A stretch of 64,000 nt of DNA from contig NZ_BSTF01000006.1 in assembly GCF_030269365.1 (NCBI RefSeq), forward strand, positions 248,001 through 312,000, read 5' to 3'. The DNA comes from Lentzea sp. NBRC 102530 (lineage in GTDB: Bacteria; Actinomycetota; Actinomycetes; Mycobacteriales; Pseudonocardiaceae). Below the pieces are notes generated by a model, which saw nothing but the letters and a program-made list of their open reading frames with translations, searched no databases and was not told the DNA's origin. This document shows, piece by piece, positions 52,193 to 60,513 of the stretch (position 1 is the first letter of the stretch; each line of letters starts with the position of its first letter). Both the position numbers and the translations under genes were made by a program.

Positions 52193-52410
52193 GCACCCCG
52201 CTGACCGTCGACGAGCTGCGCACCGCGCTCGACGAGATCCGGCAGACCAGCGCCAGGCTCGGCGCGCAGGCCACGAACCTGGCCGCGCGCGCCGACCACG
52301 ACCTGGGTCGCGACGTCGCCGAGATCGTGAAGGACCTCCGAGCGGCGGCCCGCCAGTTGCGGGTCACGCAGCTGCTGCTGGAACCGGCCAAGGCCGACCT
52401 GGCAGCCTGA
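52189..52410 (+). CDS. small coiled-coil protein
   Basis: A 73-residue, entirely helical and charged protein: LTVDELRTALDEIRQTSARLGAQATNLAARADHDLGRDVAEIVKDLRAAARQL. It has heptad-like spacing and no Cys or membrane segment. ATG 52189 overlaps the stress-protein stop (ATGA), so it is its partner. A strong terminator follows 18 bases after the stop. Function unknown. Confidence 0.8.
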   Translation: MSTPLTVDELRTALDEIRQTSARLGAQATNLAARADHDLGRDVAEIVKDLRAAARQLRVTQLLLEPAKADLAA

Positions 52411-52428
52411 TTCCCCGCTCCCACCACA

Positions 52429-52464
52429 GGAAACGCCGTCCCGCACCAGCGGGGCGGCGTTTCC
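52429..52464 (+). terminator. intrinsic terminator after the stress-protein operon
   Basis: GGAAACGCCG (52429-52438), then a T-G mismatch and an inner CCCGC/GCGGG stem with loop ACCA, closed by CGGCGTTTCC (52455-52464), followed by GCTTTA. An almost perfect 16-bp hairpin. Confidence 0.85.
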
Positions 52465-52478
52465 GCTTTACTGGCGGG

Positions 52479-53177
52479 ATGCCGATCCTGGGGGAAGCGG
52501 TCCGCACCCACTGGTGGAGGTTCGCGCCCGTCGCCGCGGCCGCTGCGGTGTGCGTGCCGACGCCTGGTCCGTCGAACCTGTTCGGCCTGGTGCCGATCGT
52601 GCTGTGGTGCGCGCTGGCCCGCACGCGCACGACCGGGCTGGTCGTCGGCGGCGTGCTGGTGGTGTTGCTGGCGGCGTTCGTGCTGCCGCGCGCGTTCTGG
52701 TTCGCCGGGCCGTGGGTGCCCTCCTACGCCGAGCTGTTCTGGCTGTACCCGATGCTCGCGGCACTGGTGTGCCTGCCCGCGGTGCCGAGGCAGCGACGTG
52801 TCGCCGACGGGGCGCTCGTGCTGGCGGTGATGGTCTTGTCCGGGTTCCTGGCGACCGGGGTCTTGCTGGTTGCGCAACTGGAGGCCAAGCCCGGCGACGA
52901 AGGCGTGCTGCCGGCACCCACCGGGCTCACCGCGACCGAGGGTCTCGGCCACTGCGGGTCCGGCAACTGCTCGCGCGAGGTGACGCTGACCGGAGACCGC
53001 GCACCCGAGCGGGTGCGCGAACACCTCCGGTCGCGCGGCTTCACGCCCCGCGAGCGACTGAGTCCCGGCGACGACCGGGTGTGCCGCATCGACGGGCTCC
53101 TCACCACCCACGAGGTGTGCGCGGAGTCCCGCACGCTCACGTCCACCGAGGTCAGGGTCGTCTGGTACGTCGACTAG
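52479..53177 (+). CDS. hypothetical membrane protein with C-terminal soluble domain
   Basis: A 232-residue protein with four hydrophobic helices in the first ~140 residues (FAPVAAAAAVCVPT, LVPIVLWCALA, GLVVGGVLVVLLAAFVLP, LVLAVMVLSGFLATGVLLV) and a ~90-residue soluble end with two Cys pairs (GHCGSGNC, RVCRIDGLLTTHEVC). Not recognised. ATG 52479 lies six bases after TTTACT, a possible -10. Monocistronic. Confidence 0.78.
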   Translation: MPILGEAVRTHWWRFAPVAAAAAVCVPTPGPSNLFGLVPIVLWCALARTRTTGLVVGGVLVVLLAAFVLPRAFWFAGPWVPSYAELFWLYPMLAALVCLPAVPRQRRVADGALVLAVMVLSGFLATGVLLVAQLEAKPGDEGVLPAPTGLTATEGLGHCGSGNCSREVTLTGDRAPERVREHLRSRGFTPRERLSPGDDRVCRIDGLLTTHEVCAESRTLTSTEVRVVWYVD

Positions 53178-53187
53178 AACGGCAACG

Positions 53188-53237
53188 CCATTTCCGTAGT
53201 CCGTACGGTATTGTTTCCGTATGACCTACGGAAATGG
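53188..53237. promoter_or_regulatory. composite TetR operator with CCGTA half-sites
   Basis: CCATTTCCGTAG (53188-53199) and CTACGGAAATGG (53226-53237) form a perfect 12-bp inverted repeat around a 26-base centre that itself holds the palindrome CCGTACGG (53201-53208) and a further TTTCCGTA (53214-53221). At least four CCGTA/TACGG half-sites lie just upstream of the TetR gene at 53247. Confidence 0.8.
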
Positions 53238-53246
53238 GGTGGACGG

Positions 53247-54002
53247 ATGGCCGCCGAACGCAGCGGCGGGGGAGACCCGGCGCGCACACTGGCCCTGCTC
53301 TGGCGTGATCCGCCGGAGCCGAAACCGGTCGGCAGGAAACCGAAGGTGAGCGTCGACCAGATCGTCAATGCGGCGATCACGGTGGCCGACCGCGAGGGGC
53401 TCGGCGCGATGTCGATGGCCCGCGTCGCGCAGGAACTGGGCGTCGGCACGATGTCGCTCTACACGCACGTGCCCGGCAAGGCCGAGTTGATCGACCTGAT
53501 GACCGACACCGTGCTCCAGGAACGCGAACTCACGCCCGAGGGCACGTGGCGGGAGCGCGTCAAGCACTACGCGGACCGCACACGCGCCGTCTACCAGGCG
53601 CACCCGTGGATGCGGGACGTGTCGATGGTCCGGCCGCCGCTCGGGCCGGGGCTGATGGACGGGCAGGAGTTCCTGCTGGCCGCCCTCGCCGACTCCGGGC
53701 TCGAACCGCGCCACGTCACCGTCGCGCACGTCGCCGTCGAGGGGTTCGTGCACGGCGCGGCGGCGTCCGAGGTGGACGACCAGCAGCTCGCGGCGGCCAC
53801 CGGGGAGTCCGGCGACTCGTGGTGGGGCGCGCGGCAGGTGTTCTGGGACGACTACTTCGACGTCGAGCGCTACCCGACGATGACGACCCTCTGGAACGCC
53901 GGCGCCTACGAGGTCGGCGACTCGCTGGCCGACCACGTGCACAGCTCGTTCGACTACGGGCTCGACAAGCTGCTCGACGGCATCGAGGGAGGCATGCGAT
54001 GA
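53247..54002 (+). CDS. TetR-family repressor
   Basis: A 251-residue TetR/AcrR regulator, paralogue of the one at 36719: HTH LGAMSMARVAQELGVGTMSLYTHVPGKAELIDLMTD and a TetR_C_1-like ligand domain. ATG 53247 was chosen because the N-terminus MAAERSGGGDPARTLALLWR matches the paralogue; upstream starts would fall inside the operator. Stop overlaps the next gene (ATGA), so it is co-translated with the NmrA-like oxidoreductase it presumably controls. Confidence 0.93.
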   Translation: MAAERSGGGDPARTLALLWRDPPEPKPVGRKPKVSVDQIVNAAITVADREGLGAMSMARVAQELGVGTMSLYTHVPGKAELIDLMTDTVLQERELTPEGTWRERVKHYADRTRAVYQAHPWMRDVSMVRPPLGPGLMDGQEFLLAALADSGLEPRHVTVAHVAVEGFVHGAAASEVDDQQLAAATGESGDSWWGARQVFWDDYFDVERYPTMTTLWNAGAYEVGDSLADHVHSSFDYGLDKLLDGIEGGMR

Positions 54003-54835
54003 CCACGCTCGTCACCGGCGCGACCGGCACCGTCGGCCGGTTGGTCGTGCGGGGGCTGTCCGGGCACGTCCGCGCGATCACCCGCGACCCGGCCAAGGCG
54101 GCGTTCCCCGCACACGTCGAGGCTGTCCGGGCCGACCTCGACGACCCGGACAGCCTGCCGTTCGACGGCGTCGAGAAGCTGTACCTGTTCGCGCACCCGC
54201 CGACCGCGGCCGAGGTCGTGCATCGGGCGGTGCGCGCGGGCGTGCGGCGCATCGTCACGTTGTCCTCGGGCGCGGTGACCTACGGCTACGACAAGACGCA
54301 CCACCTGCCGATCGAGCGGGCCGTCGAGGCGTCCGGGGTGCGGTGGACGCACCTGCGGCCCGGCGAGTTCGCGGTCAACAAGATCGACCTGTGGGGGCCG
54401 TCGATCCGCGCGGACTCGACGATCGTGCACCCGAGCCCCGACGAGTTCGGCCAGCCGATTCACGAGGCCGACATCGCCGACGTCGCGATCAGGGTGCTCG
54501 AAGAGGACGGGCACGACGGCCGCGCCTACGACCTGTCCGGGCCGCCGCCGCTCACCCAGCGCGACATGGCCCGCGAGATCGGCGCCGTGCTCGGCCGCGA
54601 GCTGACGTTCCGCGACGTCACCGTGGACGAGGCGCTGGAGCACTACGTGAGCGTCGGCTGGCCGCGCGAGATCGCCGAGTACGTGCTCGGCGTCGCCGGC
54701 TACGAGGGTGGCGAGGCCGACGACTTCAGCGACTACGAGTTCGTCGTGTCGCCCGACCACGAGCGGCTCACCGGCCGTCCGTACCGCACGTTCGCCCAGT
54801 GGGCCCGCGATCACGAGGCGGACTTCCGCGGCTGA
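53999..54835 (+). CDS. NAD(P)H-binding NmrA-like oxidoreductase
   Basis: A 278-residue Rossmann protein of the atypical SDR/NmrA type: TLVTGATGTVGRLVVRGL nucleotide loop, VRRIVTLSSGAVTYGYD, WTHLRPGEFAVNKI. It lacks the YxxxK of classical SDRs and is likely a quinone-oxidoreductase-like enzyme or a redox sensor. ATG 53999 overlaps the TetR stop. Co-regulated with that repressor. Confidence 0.92.
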   Translation: MTTLVTGATGTVGRLVVRGLSGHVRAITRDPAKAAFPAHVEAVRADLDDPDSLPFDGVEKLYLFAHPPTAAEVVHRAVRAGVRRIVTLSSGAVTYGYDKTHHLPIERAVEASGVRWTHLRPGEFAVNKIDLWGPSIRADSTIVHPSPDEFGQPIHEADIADVAIRVLEEDGHDGRAYDLSGPPPLTQRDMAREIGAVLGRELTFRDVTVDEALEHYVSVGWPREIAEYVLGVAGYEGGEADDFSDYEFVVSPDHERLTGRPYRTFAQWARDHEADFRG

Positions 54836-54841
54836 TCATCG

Positions 54842-54869
54842 CGTCGATTCCGGCCCCTCCTCGTTCGAC
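54842..54869 (+). promoter_or_regulatory. ECF42-type promoter of the second YCII-sigma operon
   Basis: CGTCGA at 54842-54847 and CGAC at 54866-54869, 18 bases apart, resemble the TGTCGA-N17-CGAC element at 7549. A start near 54876 would leave a ~20-base leader carrying AGGAGG before GTG 54896. Confidence 0.5.
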
Positions 54870-54895
54870 GTACCGGTGAGAGCGAGGAGGGGCCG

Positions 54896-55126
54896 GTGCG
54901 GTTCATGGTGTTCGTCCGGAGTCCGGACGTGGCGGCGGCACGGCACGCCGAGGCGTTGCTGCGGGCGGGCGTGCTGCTCGACGCGGGCGACCTCGTGCCG
55001 GACGCGTGCGGGGTGTCCGGGTACTGGCTGATCGACGTCCGCGACCACGAGGAAGCCCTCGAGCGGGTCAAGCGGATCGCGCTCCCGGCGTGCGTCGTGG
55101 AAATACGTCAGGTGGCTGTGGTCTGA
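54896..55126 (+). CDS. short YCII-domain protein, ECF42 partner
   Basis: A 76-residue YCII-like protein (VRFMVFVRSPDVAAARHAEALLRAGVLLDAGDLV) that lacks the central DGPF loop of its 124-residue paralogue at 7131, though both ends of the fold are kept (SGYWLIDVRDHEEALERVKRIALPACVVEIRQV). It may be a naturally reduced version. GTG 54896 with GAGGAGG upstream. It precedes the sigma gene by seven bases, the same gene order as the other ECF42 locus. Confidence 0.8.
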   Translation: MRFMVFVRSPDVAAARHAEALLRAGVLLDAGDLVPDACGVSGYWLIDVRDHEEALERVKRIALPACVVEIRQVAVV

Positions 55127-55133
55127 TGCCTTC

Positions 55134-56378
55134 ATGGGGGCTACCTCGGTGCATCGCACCATCGACGCGGTCTGGCGGATGGAGTCGGCGAAGGTCATCG
55201 CCGCGCTCGCCCGGTACACCCGCGACGTCGGCCTGGCCGAGGAGATGGCGCAGGACGCGCTGGTCCAGGCGCTGGAGCAGTGGCCGGTCGAGGGCGTCCC
55301 GCGCAACCCCGGCGCCTGGCTCACCACCGCCGCCAAGCGCCGCGCGATCGACCAGATCCGCCGCCGCGAGAACCTCAACCGCAAGGTGGAGGAGATCGGC
55401 CGCGACGTCCAGGAGGCCACCCCGGACGCCAGCGAGGGCATCGAGGACGAGATCGGCGACGACCTGCTGAGCCTCATCTTCACCGCCTGCCACCCGGTGC
55501 TCGGCACCGAGGCGCGCGTCGCGCTGACGTTGAAGATGCTCGGCGGCCTCAAGACCGAGGAGATCGCCCGCGCGTTCCTGGTCAGCGACTCCACCGTCGC
55601 CCAGCGGATCGTGCGCGCCAAGAAGGCCCTGGCCGACGCCGCCGTGCCGTTCGAGGTCCCCGAAGGCCCCGAACTCGCGCCCCGTCTCGCGAGCGTCCTC
55701 GAGGTCCTCTACCTGATCTTCAACGAGGGCTACTCCGCCACCCAGGGCGACGACTGGCTGCGCCCCGAACTGTGCGCCGAGGCGTTGCGGCTGGGCCGGG
55801 TGCTCGCCGAACTCGCGCCCAAGGAGGCCGAGGTCCACGGCCTGGTCGCGTTGATGGAGATCCAGGCCTCCCGCACCAAGGCCCGCACCGGCCCCGGCGG
55901 CGAACCCGTGCTGCTGCTGGAGCAGGACCGGGGCAAGTGGGACTGGCTGCTCATCGGCCGCGGGCTGAAGGCGCTGGAACGCGCCGAAGCCCTCAACCAG
56001 CCGCCCGGCCCGTACTACGTGCAGGCCGCCCTCGCCGCGTGCCACGGCCGGGCCCGCCGGGCCGAGGACACCGACTGGCACCGCATCGCCGCCCTCTACC
56101 AGGTGCTCGGGGGCATCTCGCCGTCGCCGATCGTCGAGCTCAACCGCGCGGTGGCGTTGTCGATGGCGTTCGGCCCGGCCGCCGGGCTCGCGCTGGTGGA
56201 CGAGATCGCGGGCGAGAAGGCGTTGCAGGGCTACCACCTGCTGCCCAGCGTGCGCGGTGACTTCCTGGCCAAGCTCGGCCGCACCGAGGAGGCGCGCGCG
56301 GAGTTCGAGAAGGCCGCCTCGCTGACCCGCAACGTCCGGGAGCGCACGCTGCTGCTGGACCGCGCCGCGAACTGCTGA
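55134..56378 (+). CDS. ECF42-type sigma factor with C-terminal extension
   Basis: A 414-residue ECF42 sigma factor: VHRTIDAVWRMESAKVIAALARYTRDVGLAEEMAQDALVQALEQWP (sigma2), GLKTEEIARAFLVSDSTVAQRIVRAKKAL (sigma4) and the long extension (VLEVLYLIFNEGYSATQGDDWLRPELCAEALRLGR, PSPIVELNRAVALSMAFGP). ATG 55134; GTG 55149 with GGGGG at eight bases is an alternative. Paired with the short YCII gene. Divergent enough from the sigma at 5959 to act on its own regulon. Confidence 0.94.
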   Translation: MGATSVHRTIDAVWRMESAKVIAALARYTRDVGLAEEMAQDALVQALEQWPVEGVPRNPGAWLTTAAKRRAIDQIRRRENLNRKVEEIGRDVQEATPDASEGIEDEIGDDLLSLIFTACHPVLGTEARVALTLKMLGGLKTEEIARAFLVSDSTVAQRIVRAKKALADAAVPFEVPEGPELAPRLASVLEVLYLIFNEGYSATQGDDWLRPELCAEALRLGRVLAELAPKEAEVHGLVALMEIQASRTKARTGPGGEPVLLLEQDRGKWDWLLIGRGLKALERAEALNQPPGPYYVQAALAACHGRARRAEDTDWHRIAALYQVLGGISPSPIVELNRAVALSMAFGPAAGLALVDEIAGEKALQGYHLLPSVRGDFLAKLGRTEEARAEFEKAASLTRNVRERTLLLDRAANC

Positions 56379-56444
56379 GCCGGGACCCCTCCCGAACCCG
56401 TCCGCCTACGGTTCCGCCACGGGCCGGGGGTGGGAGAGTCAGCG

Positions 56445-57206
56445 GTGAGCGAGGCGACGGAAGCCGACGGGTGGGTCTACGGCCTGGTGGGGGTCGTGGC
56501 CCTGCTAGCCGCGTTGCCGACGACGATCCTGACGATCGTCGGCTCACCGCTGACCCCGTACTTCCTCTTCGGCACGTTCGGCCTGATCAGCCTCGGCGTC
56601 CTGCACGGATGGCGCCGCGGCCACCTGCGCCTGCGCCCGTGGACCCCCTGGCGCCGGTTCGCGGTGGTGGCCATCGCCGGAACGCTCGTGACGACGCTGG
56701 CCACCGGTGGTCTGCTGCTCTCCTACGCGATCCTCGGCACGCCCCTGACGAACGACGACCTCGAACTGACCTGCACCGATCGCGCGTCGCACCCCAGGTC
56801 CGCGGTGCCGGGCGGCGACCGGATCGCCCGCGTCTACCTCGACACCGGCACCGGCCCGAGTCACTGGTGGGACTACGACCTGCGTCCGGTCGAGAACCCC
56901 GGCGACCTCCCCGACGTCCAGCTCGTGGGGTGCCTGACCCGGCTCGGCTCCGGCGAGGAGCTCAACACCTGCCACTGGACCGAGGTCCGCGGCATGCCCG
57001 CCACCAGTTCGAGCCGGCTCTACCGGGGCCGGTGGCGGCTGGACGTGCGCGAGGCCCGCACCGGCCGCACCGTCGCCGTCCACGAGCTCGACGGCGAGGA
57101 CGACCCGGCCTGCCCGGACTCCAACCGGATCGGCGGCGACGGGCCGTCCGACGACCACACCTACCCGGCCGTCGCCGACGTCCACGCCCTGCTCGAAGCT
57201 AGGTGA
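56445..57206 (+). CDS. hypothetical membrane protein
   Basis: A 253-residue protein with three membrane helices in the first ~110 residues (VYGLVGVVALLAALPTTILTIVG, FLFGTFGLISLGVLHG, FAVVAIAGTLVTTLATGGLLLSYAILG) and a ~140-residue outside domain with Cys pairs (LELTCTDRA, LVGCLTRL, LNTCHWTE). Not recognised; similar in plan to the protein at 52479. GTG 56445 with GGGAG upstream. Overlaps the convergent LysE gene by eight bases. Confidence 0.78.
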   Translation: MSEATEADGWVYGLVGVVALLAALPTTILTIVGSPLTPYFLFGTFGLISLGVLHGWRRGHLRLRPWTPWRRFAVVAIAGTLVTTLATGGLLLSYAILGTPLTNDDLELTCTDRASHPRSAVPGGDRIARVYLDTGTGPSHWWDYDLRPVENPGDLPDVQLVGCLTRLGSGEELNTCHWTEVRGMPATSSSRLYRGRWRLDVREARTGRTVAVHELDGEDDPACPDSNRIGGDGPSDDHTYPAVADVHALLEAR

Positions 57207-57789
57207 GCGCGAGCTTCACCCCGAGCGCCGCGAACGACGCCGCGAAGAACCGCCGCAGCCACACCACCACCCGCGGCCGCGCCAGCACCCTGTCGCGCAT
57301 CGACGCCGCGAACACCCCGTAGACCGCGAACACCGCGAACGTCAGCGCCATGAACACCGCGCTCAGCGTCACCATCTGCCCGAACCCCGTCGCGAACTGC
57401 GGCAGGAACGCCACGAAGAAGATCGTCAGCTTCGGGTTGAGCAGGTTGACCAGCACCGCCGACACCACGACCTTGCGCGCGGACGCCGGGGCCGCCGCCG
57501 TGTCCACGACCAGGTCACTGCGGTCGCGCCAGGTCGCCCACGCCAGGTAGACCAGGTACGCGACACCCAGGTACTTCACGACCTCGAACGCCAGCGCGCT
57601 CGCGTGCAGCAACGCCGCCAGCCCGGTCACGGTGGCCAGCACGTGCGGCACGATCCCCAGCGTGCAGCCGAACGCGGCGATCACGCTCGCCTTGCGCCCG
57701 TGCGCCAGACCGGCCGACAACGTGTACAGCACGCCGGTGCCGGGCGTGGCGACCGCGAGCAACGTCGTGATCAGGAATGCGAGGCTCAT
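57199..57789 (-). CDS. LysE/RhtB-family amino-acid exporter
   Basis: A 196-residue six-helix exporter: MSLAFLITTLLAVATPGTGVLYTLSAGLAHGRKASVIAAFGCTLG at the N-terminus is the LysE/RhtB signature, with KYLGVAYLVYLAWATWR and LLNPKLTIFFVAFLPQF following. Exports amino acids such as threonine or homoserine in relatives. ATG 57789; the region upstream to 57897 has three GGTCCA half-sites (two direct, one inverted), a possible regulator site. Confidence 0.92.
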   Translation of the reverse strand: MSLAFLITTLLAVATPGTGVLYTLSAGLAHGRKASVIAAFGCTLGIVPHVLATVTGLAALLHASALAFEVVKYLGVAYLVYLAWATWRDRSDLVVDTAAAPASARKVVVSAVLVNLLNPKLTIFFVAFLPQFATGFGQMVTLSAVFMALTFAVFAVYGVFAASMRDRVLARPRVVVWLRRFFAASFAALGVKLALT

Positions 57790-57897
57790 GCCCGCAACCC
57801 TGCCGCGCGACTGGTCCAGTTGACAGGTCCACAAACCGCCCGCGAAGTTGGACCACTTCCGATGTCGAGAACTGGCCGTGAGTACCGTCCCCGCAGC

Positions 57898-58335
57898 ATG
57901 AGCATCAAGAGCATGCACCACGTCGGGATGACGGTCACCGACCTCGCGGCCGCCGTCGCGTTCTTCGAGGAGCTCGGCATGGAGCTCGAAGGCAAGGCGC
58001 ACATGGAGGGCGAGTTCGTCGACGGCGTCATCGGCCTCGACGGGTCGGTCAGCGAGATCGCGATGCTCAAGACCCCGGACGACCGGTACCGCATCGAGTT
58101 CAGCCAGTTCGCGAAGCCCGACGCGATCGACGGCAGCGCGCACGCCCCGATCAACGCCCTCGGCCTGCGGCACGTCGCGTTCACCGTCGACGACCTCGAC
58201 GACACCCTGGCCCGCATCAAGCCGCACGGCGGCGAGGTCGTCCGGAACATCGAGAACTACAACGGCATGCTGAAGACCTGCTACGTCCGTGGCCCCGAGG
58301 GCATGCTCATCGAGCTGTGCGAACACCTCACGTGA
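57898..58335 (+). CDS. VOC-family (glyoxalase-like) protein
   Basis: A 145-residue vicinal-oxygen-chelate protein made of two beta-alpha-beta modules: MSIKSMHHVGMTVTDLAAAVAFFEELGMELEGKA and HVAFTVDDLDDTLARIKPHGGEVV...GPEGMLIELCEHL. Metal ligands His (HHVG, RHVAF) and Glu (IELCE) are present. ATG 57898 lies nine bases after TACCGT (57883-57888). Convergent with the AraC gene (8-base overlap). Substrate unknown. Confidence 0.92.
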   Translation: MSIKSMHHVGMTVTDLAAAVAFFEELGMELEGKAHMEGEFVDGVIGLDGSVSEIAMLKTPDDRYRIEFSQFAKPDAIDGSAHAPINALGLRHVAFTVDDLDDTLARIKPHGGEVVRNIENYNGMLKTCYVRGPEGMLIELCEHLT

Positions 58336-59098
58336 GAGCGCGCGCGTACGCCGTGGGGGAGACACCGACGGTCTGCGTGAAGTCCCGGACGAGATGGGCC
58401 TGGTCGCTGTAGCCCAGATCGGCGGCCAGATGAGCCCACTCGACGTCCGACTCTGCCCGTTCCAACGCCTCGTGGATGCGGTACCGCAGGATGACCCACT
58501 TCGGGCTGACGCCGACGTAGTCCGCGAACAGCCGTTGCACCGACCGCACCGACATGCCGCACTCCTGCGCGAAGTCCGCGACCCGCTGGATCTCCCGATC
58601 GTCCCGGATCCGTTGCACCAGCTCCATCGCGAGCGTCGCCTGCGGATCCGGCGTGGGCCCCAGTCCCAGCAGGAACGCGTCCAGCGCTTCGACTCGCGCG
58701 TCCTCGTCCTCCACGTCGAGCACGATCCGGGAGTCGACGTCGAGCCGCACGTGCCGCCCCGTCCACTCCGACACCGGCTCGCCGCGGAACGGCCGGAACC
58801 CGCCGGGCCGGAACTGCACGCCCGCGACCCGGACCAGCCCGCTCAACGTCCGGCTGAACAGCCCGAGTCCGACTCCCGCTACTTCGGGCCGGCTGTGCCC
58901 GCGTTCGAAGACGACGTTCACCGACGGGTGCGGCACGACGTGCGAGGTGTACGGCGCGTCCAGCGAGCCGTCGATCAGCCAGTAGTGCTCCAGGTAGGGC
59001 TGCAGCTCCGCACACGGCAGCCGCCGCCGGAACCGCACGCGCGCGAACAACTCGCGCGCGTCCACGATCCCCCGAGTGTCCCTGCGTGGCCCGTGCAC
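58328..59098 (-). CDS. AraC-family regulator
   Basis: A 256-residue regulator: N-terminal DUF6597-like region (CAELQPYLEHYWLIDGSL, SHVVPHPSVNVVFERG, GVQFRPGGFRPF) and a C-terminal AraC double HTH (IQRVADFAQECGMSVRSVQRLFADYVGVSPKWVILRYRIHEAL, HLAADLGYSDQAHLVRDFTQTVGVSPTAY). GTG 59098 is eight bases from a TAGGAT -10 (59112-59107). Divergent from the TIGR03086 gene, its likely target. Confidence 0.92.
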   Translation of the reverse strand: MHGPRRDTRGIVDARELFARVRFRRRLPCAELQPYLEHYWLIDGSLDAPYTSHVVPHPSVNVVFERGHSRPEVAGVGLGLFSRTLSGLVRVAGVQFRPGGFRPFRGEPVSEWTGRHVRLDVDSRIVLDVEDEDARVEALDAFLLGLGPTPDPQATLAMELVQRIRDDREIQRVADFAQECGMSVRSVQRLFADYVGVSPKWVILRYRIHEALERAESDVEWAHLAADLGYSDQAHLVRDFTQTVGVSPTAYARALT

Positions 59099-59165
59099 AA
59101 CGTCAGATCCTAGGTTGGCGCGTTTCTTCAAGAGCACGGGAGCACGGCGAAATACGGTGGCCGGC

Positions 59166-59720
59166 ATGAAGCTCAGCGTTCTGCTCGACCGGGCCCGCGA
59201 CCACGCGCTGCCCGTCATCGCGAACATCACCGACGACGACCTCACCAAGCCCACCCCGTGCGCGGACTACGACGTCCGGGCACTGCTCGACCACCTGCTG
59301 CACGTCGTCGTGGAGTTCCAGAAGCTCGCCGCCAAGCAGGACGCCGACTTCAGCCACACCCCGGCCTACCCGGACTGGCGCGACCGGTTCCCGGCCGAGA
59401 CCGCGAAGCTCGTCGACGCCTGGGGCGAACCCGGCGCCACCGAGGGCATCGCCGGCAACATGGGCATGCCCGCCCAGACCGTCGGCGGCCTCGTCCTGCT
59501 CGACCTCACCATCCACGCCTCCGACCTGGCCCAGGCCACCGGCCAGCGCTTCAGCCCGGACGACGAGGTGTTCACCGAGGTCCACGCCCTGGTCACGCAG
59601 ATGGGCCCGATGGCCACCGAGATGAAGGTCTTCAAGGCTGCCGTCGAAGCACCCGCCGACGCGTCGCCGTTCGAGCAGCTCCTGGCCGCCACGGGCCGCG
59701 ACCCCGGGTGGAATGCTTGA
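59166..59720 (+). CDS. TIGR03086 family metal-binding protein (DinB/mycothiol type)
   Basis: A 184-residue DinB-like four-helix protein: PTPCADYDVRALLDHLLHVV at the N-terminus, DLTIHASDLAQATGQRF and the end PFEQLLAATGRDPGW are the TIGR03086 signature. Relatives are mycothiol-dependent maleylpyruvate isomerases or S-transferases; metal-binding His are visible (HLLH, HASD). ATG 59166 follows TACGGT by seven bases (leaderless). Followed closely by the racemase gene, so probably co-transcribed. Confidence 0.92.
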   Translation: MKLSVLLDRARDHALPVIANITDDDLTKPTPCADYDVRALLDHLLHVVVEFQKLAAKQDADFSHTPAYPDWRDRFPAETAKLVDAWGEPGATEGIAGNMGMPAQTVGGLVLLDLTIHASDLAQATGQRFSPDDEVFTEVHALVTQMGPMATEMKVFKAAVEAPADASPFEQLLAATGRDPGWNA

Positions 59721-59724
59721 CCCC

Positions 59725-60426
59725 ATGCTGACGATCGGGTTGCTGGGCGGAATGAGCTGGGAGAGCACCGCGGAGTACTACCGGCTGGCGAACGTGCTGG
59801 TACGCGAACGCCTCGGCGGTCTGCACTCCGCGAAGCTCGTCCTGCACTCCGTCGACTTCGCCGAGATCGAACGCATGCAGGTCGAGGGCCGCTGGGACGA
59901 CGCGGGCCGGGCGCTGGCCGGAGCCGCCGCGAGCGTGCAGGCGGGCGGTGCCGACTTCCTGCTGATCTGCACCAACACCATGCACAAGGTGTACGACCAG
60001 GTGCAGGCCGCCGTCGACATCCCGGTGATCCACCTCGGCGACACCACGGCGGCGGCGATCCGTGCCGCGGGCATCACCACCGTCGGCCTGCTCGGCACCG
60101 GGTTCACGATGGACCAGCCGTTCTACCGCGAACGCCTGGAGTCGCACGGGCTCAAGGTGCTCGTGCCGTCGGTCGAGGACCGCGCGACGGTGCACCGGAT
60201 CATCTACGACGAGCTGTGCGTCGGCGTGGTGCGCGACGAGTCGCGGCGGGCCTACCAGGACGTGATCGCGAAGTTCGACGGCGCGGAGGGCGTGATCCTC
60301 GGGTGCACCGAGATCGAGTTGCTGATCTCGCAGGCCGACGTGCCGTTGCCGGTGTTCCCGACGACGCGCCTGCACGTGGAGGCGGCCGTGGACCGGGCGA
60401 TCCAGACGAAAACTGGGAACAACTGA
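59725..60426 (+). CDS. aspartate/glutamate racemase family protein
   Basis: A 233-residue Asp/Glu/hydantoin racemase-fold enzyme of the YgeA type: MLTIGLLGGMSWESTAEYYRLAN, first catalytic Cys in FLLICTNTMHKV and second in GVILGCTEIELLISQ, both present. It converts L- to D-aspartate or glutamate without cofactors, as a source for peptidoglycan or signalling. Start ATG 59725 fits the family; ATG 59713 overlaps the preceding stop. Second gene of the TIGR03086 unit. Confidence 0.93.
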   Translation: MLTIGLLGGMSWESTAEYYRLANVLVRERLGGLHSAKLVLHSVDFAEIERMQVEGRWDDAGRALAGAAASVQAGGADFLLICTNTMHKVYDQVQAAVDIPVIHLGDTTAAAIRAAGITTVGLLGTGFTMDQPFYRERLESHGLKVLVPSVEDRATVHRIIYDELCVGVVRDESRRAYQDVIAKFDGAEGVILGCTEIELLISQADVPLPVFPTTRLHVEAAVDRAIQTKTGNN

Positions 60427-60513
60427 TCCACTCCCGGCTGCAACGCGGCCACGCAGCGAACTGTCCTAGTCACTGAGGGCTATTCCTCCTTCGGTGAACT
60501 AGGGGAGTTCGCG

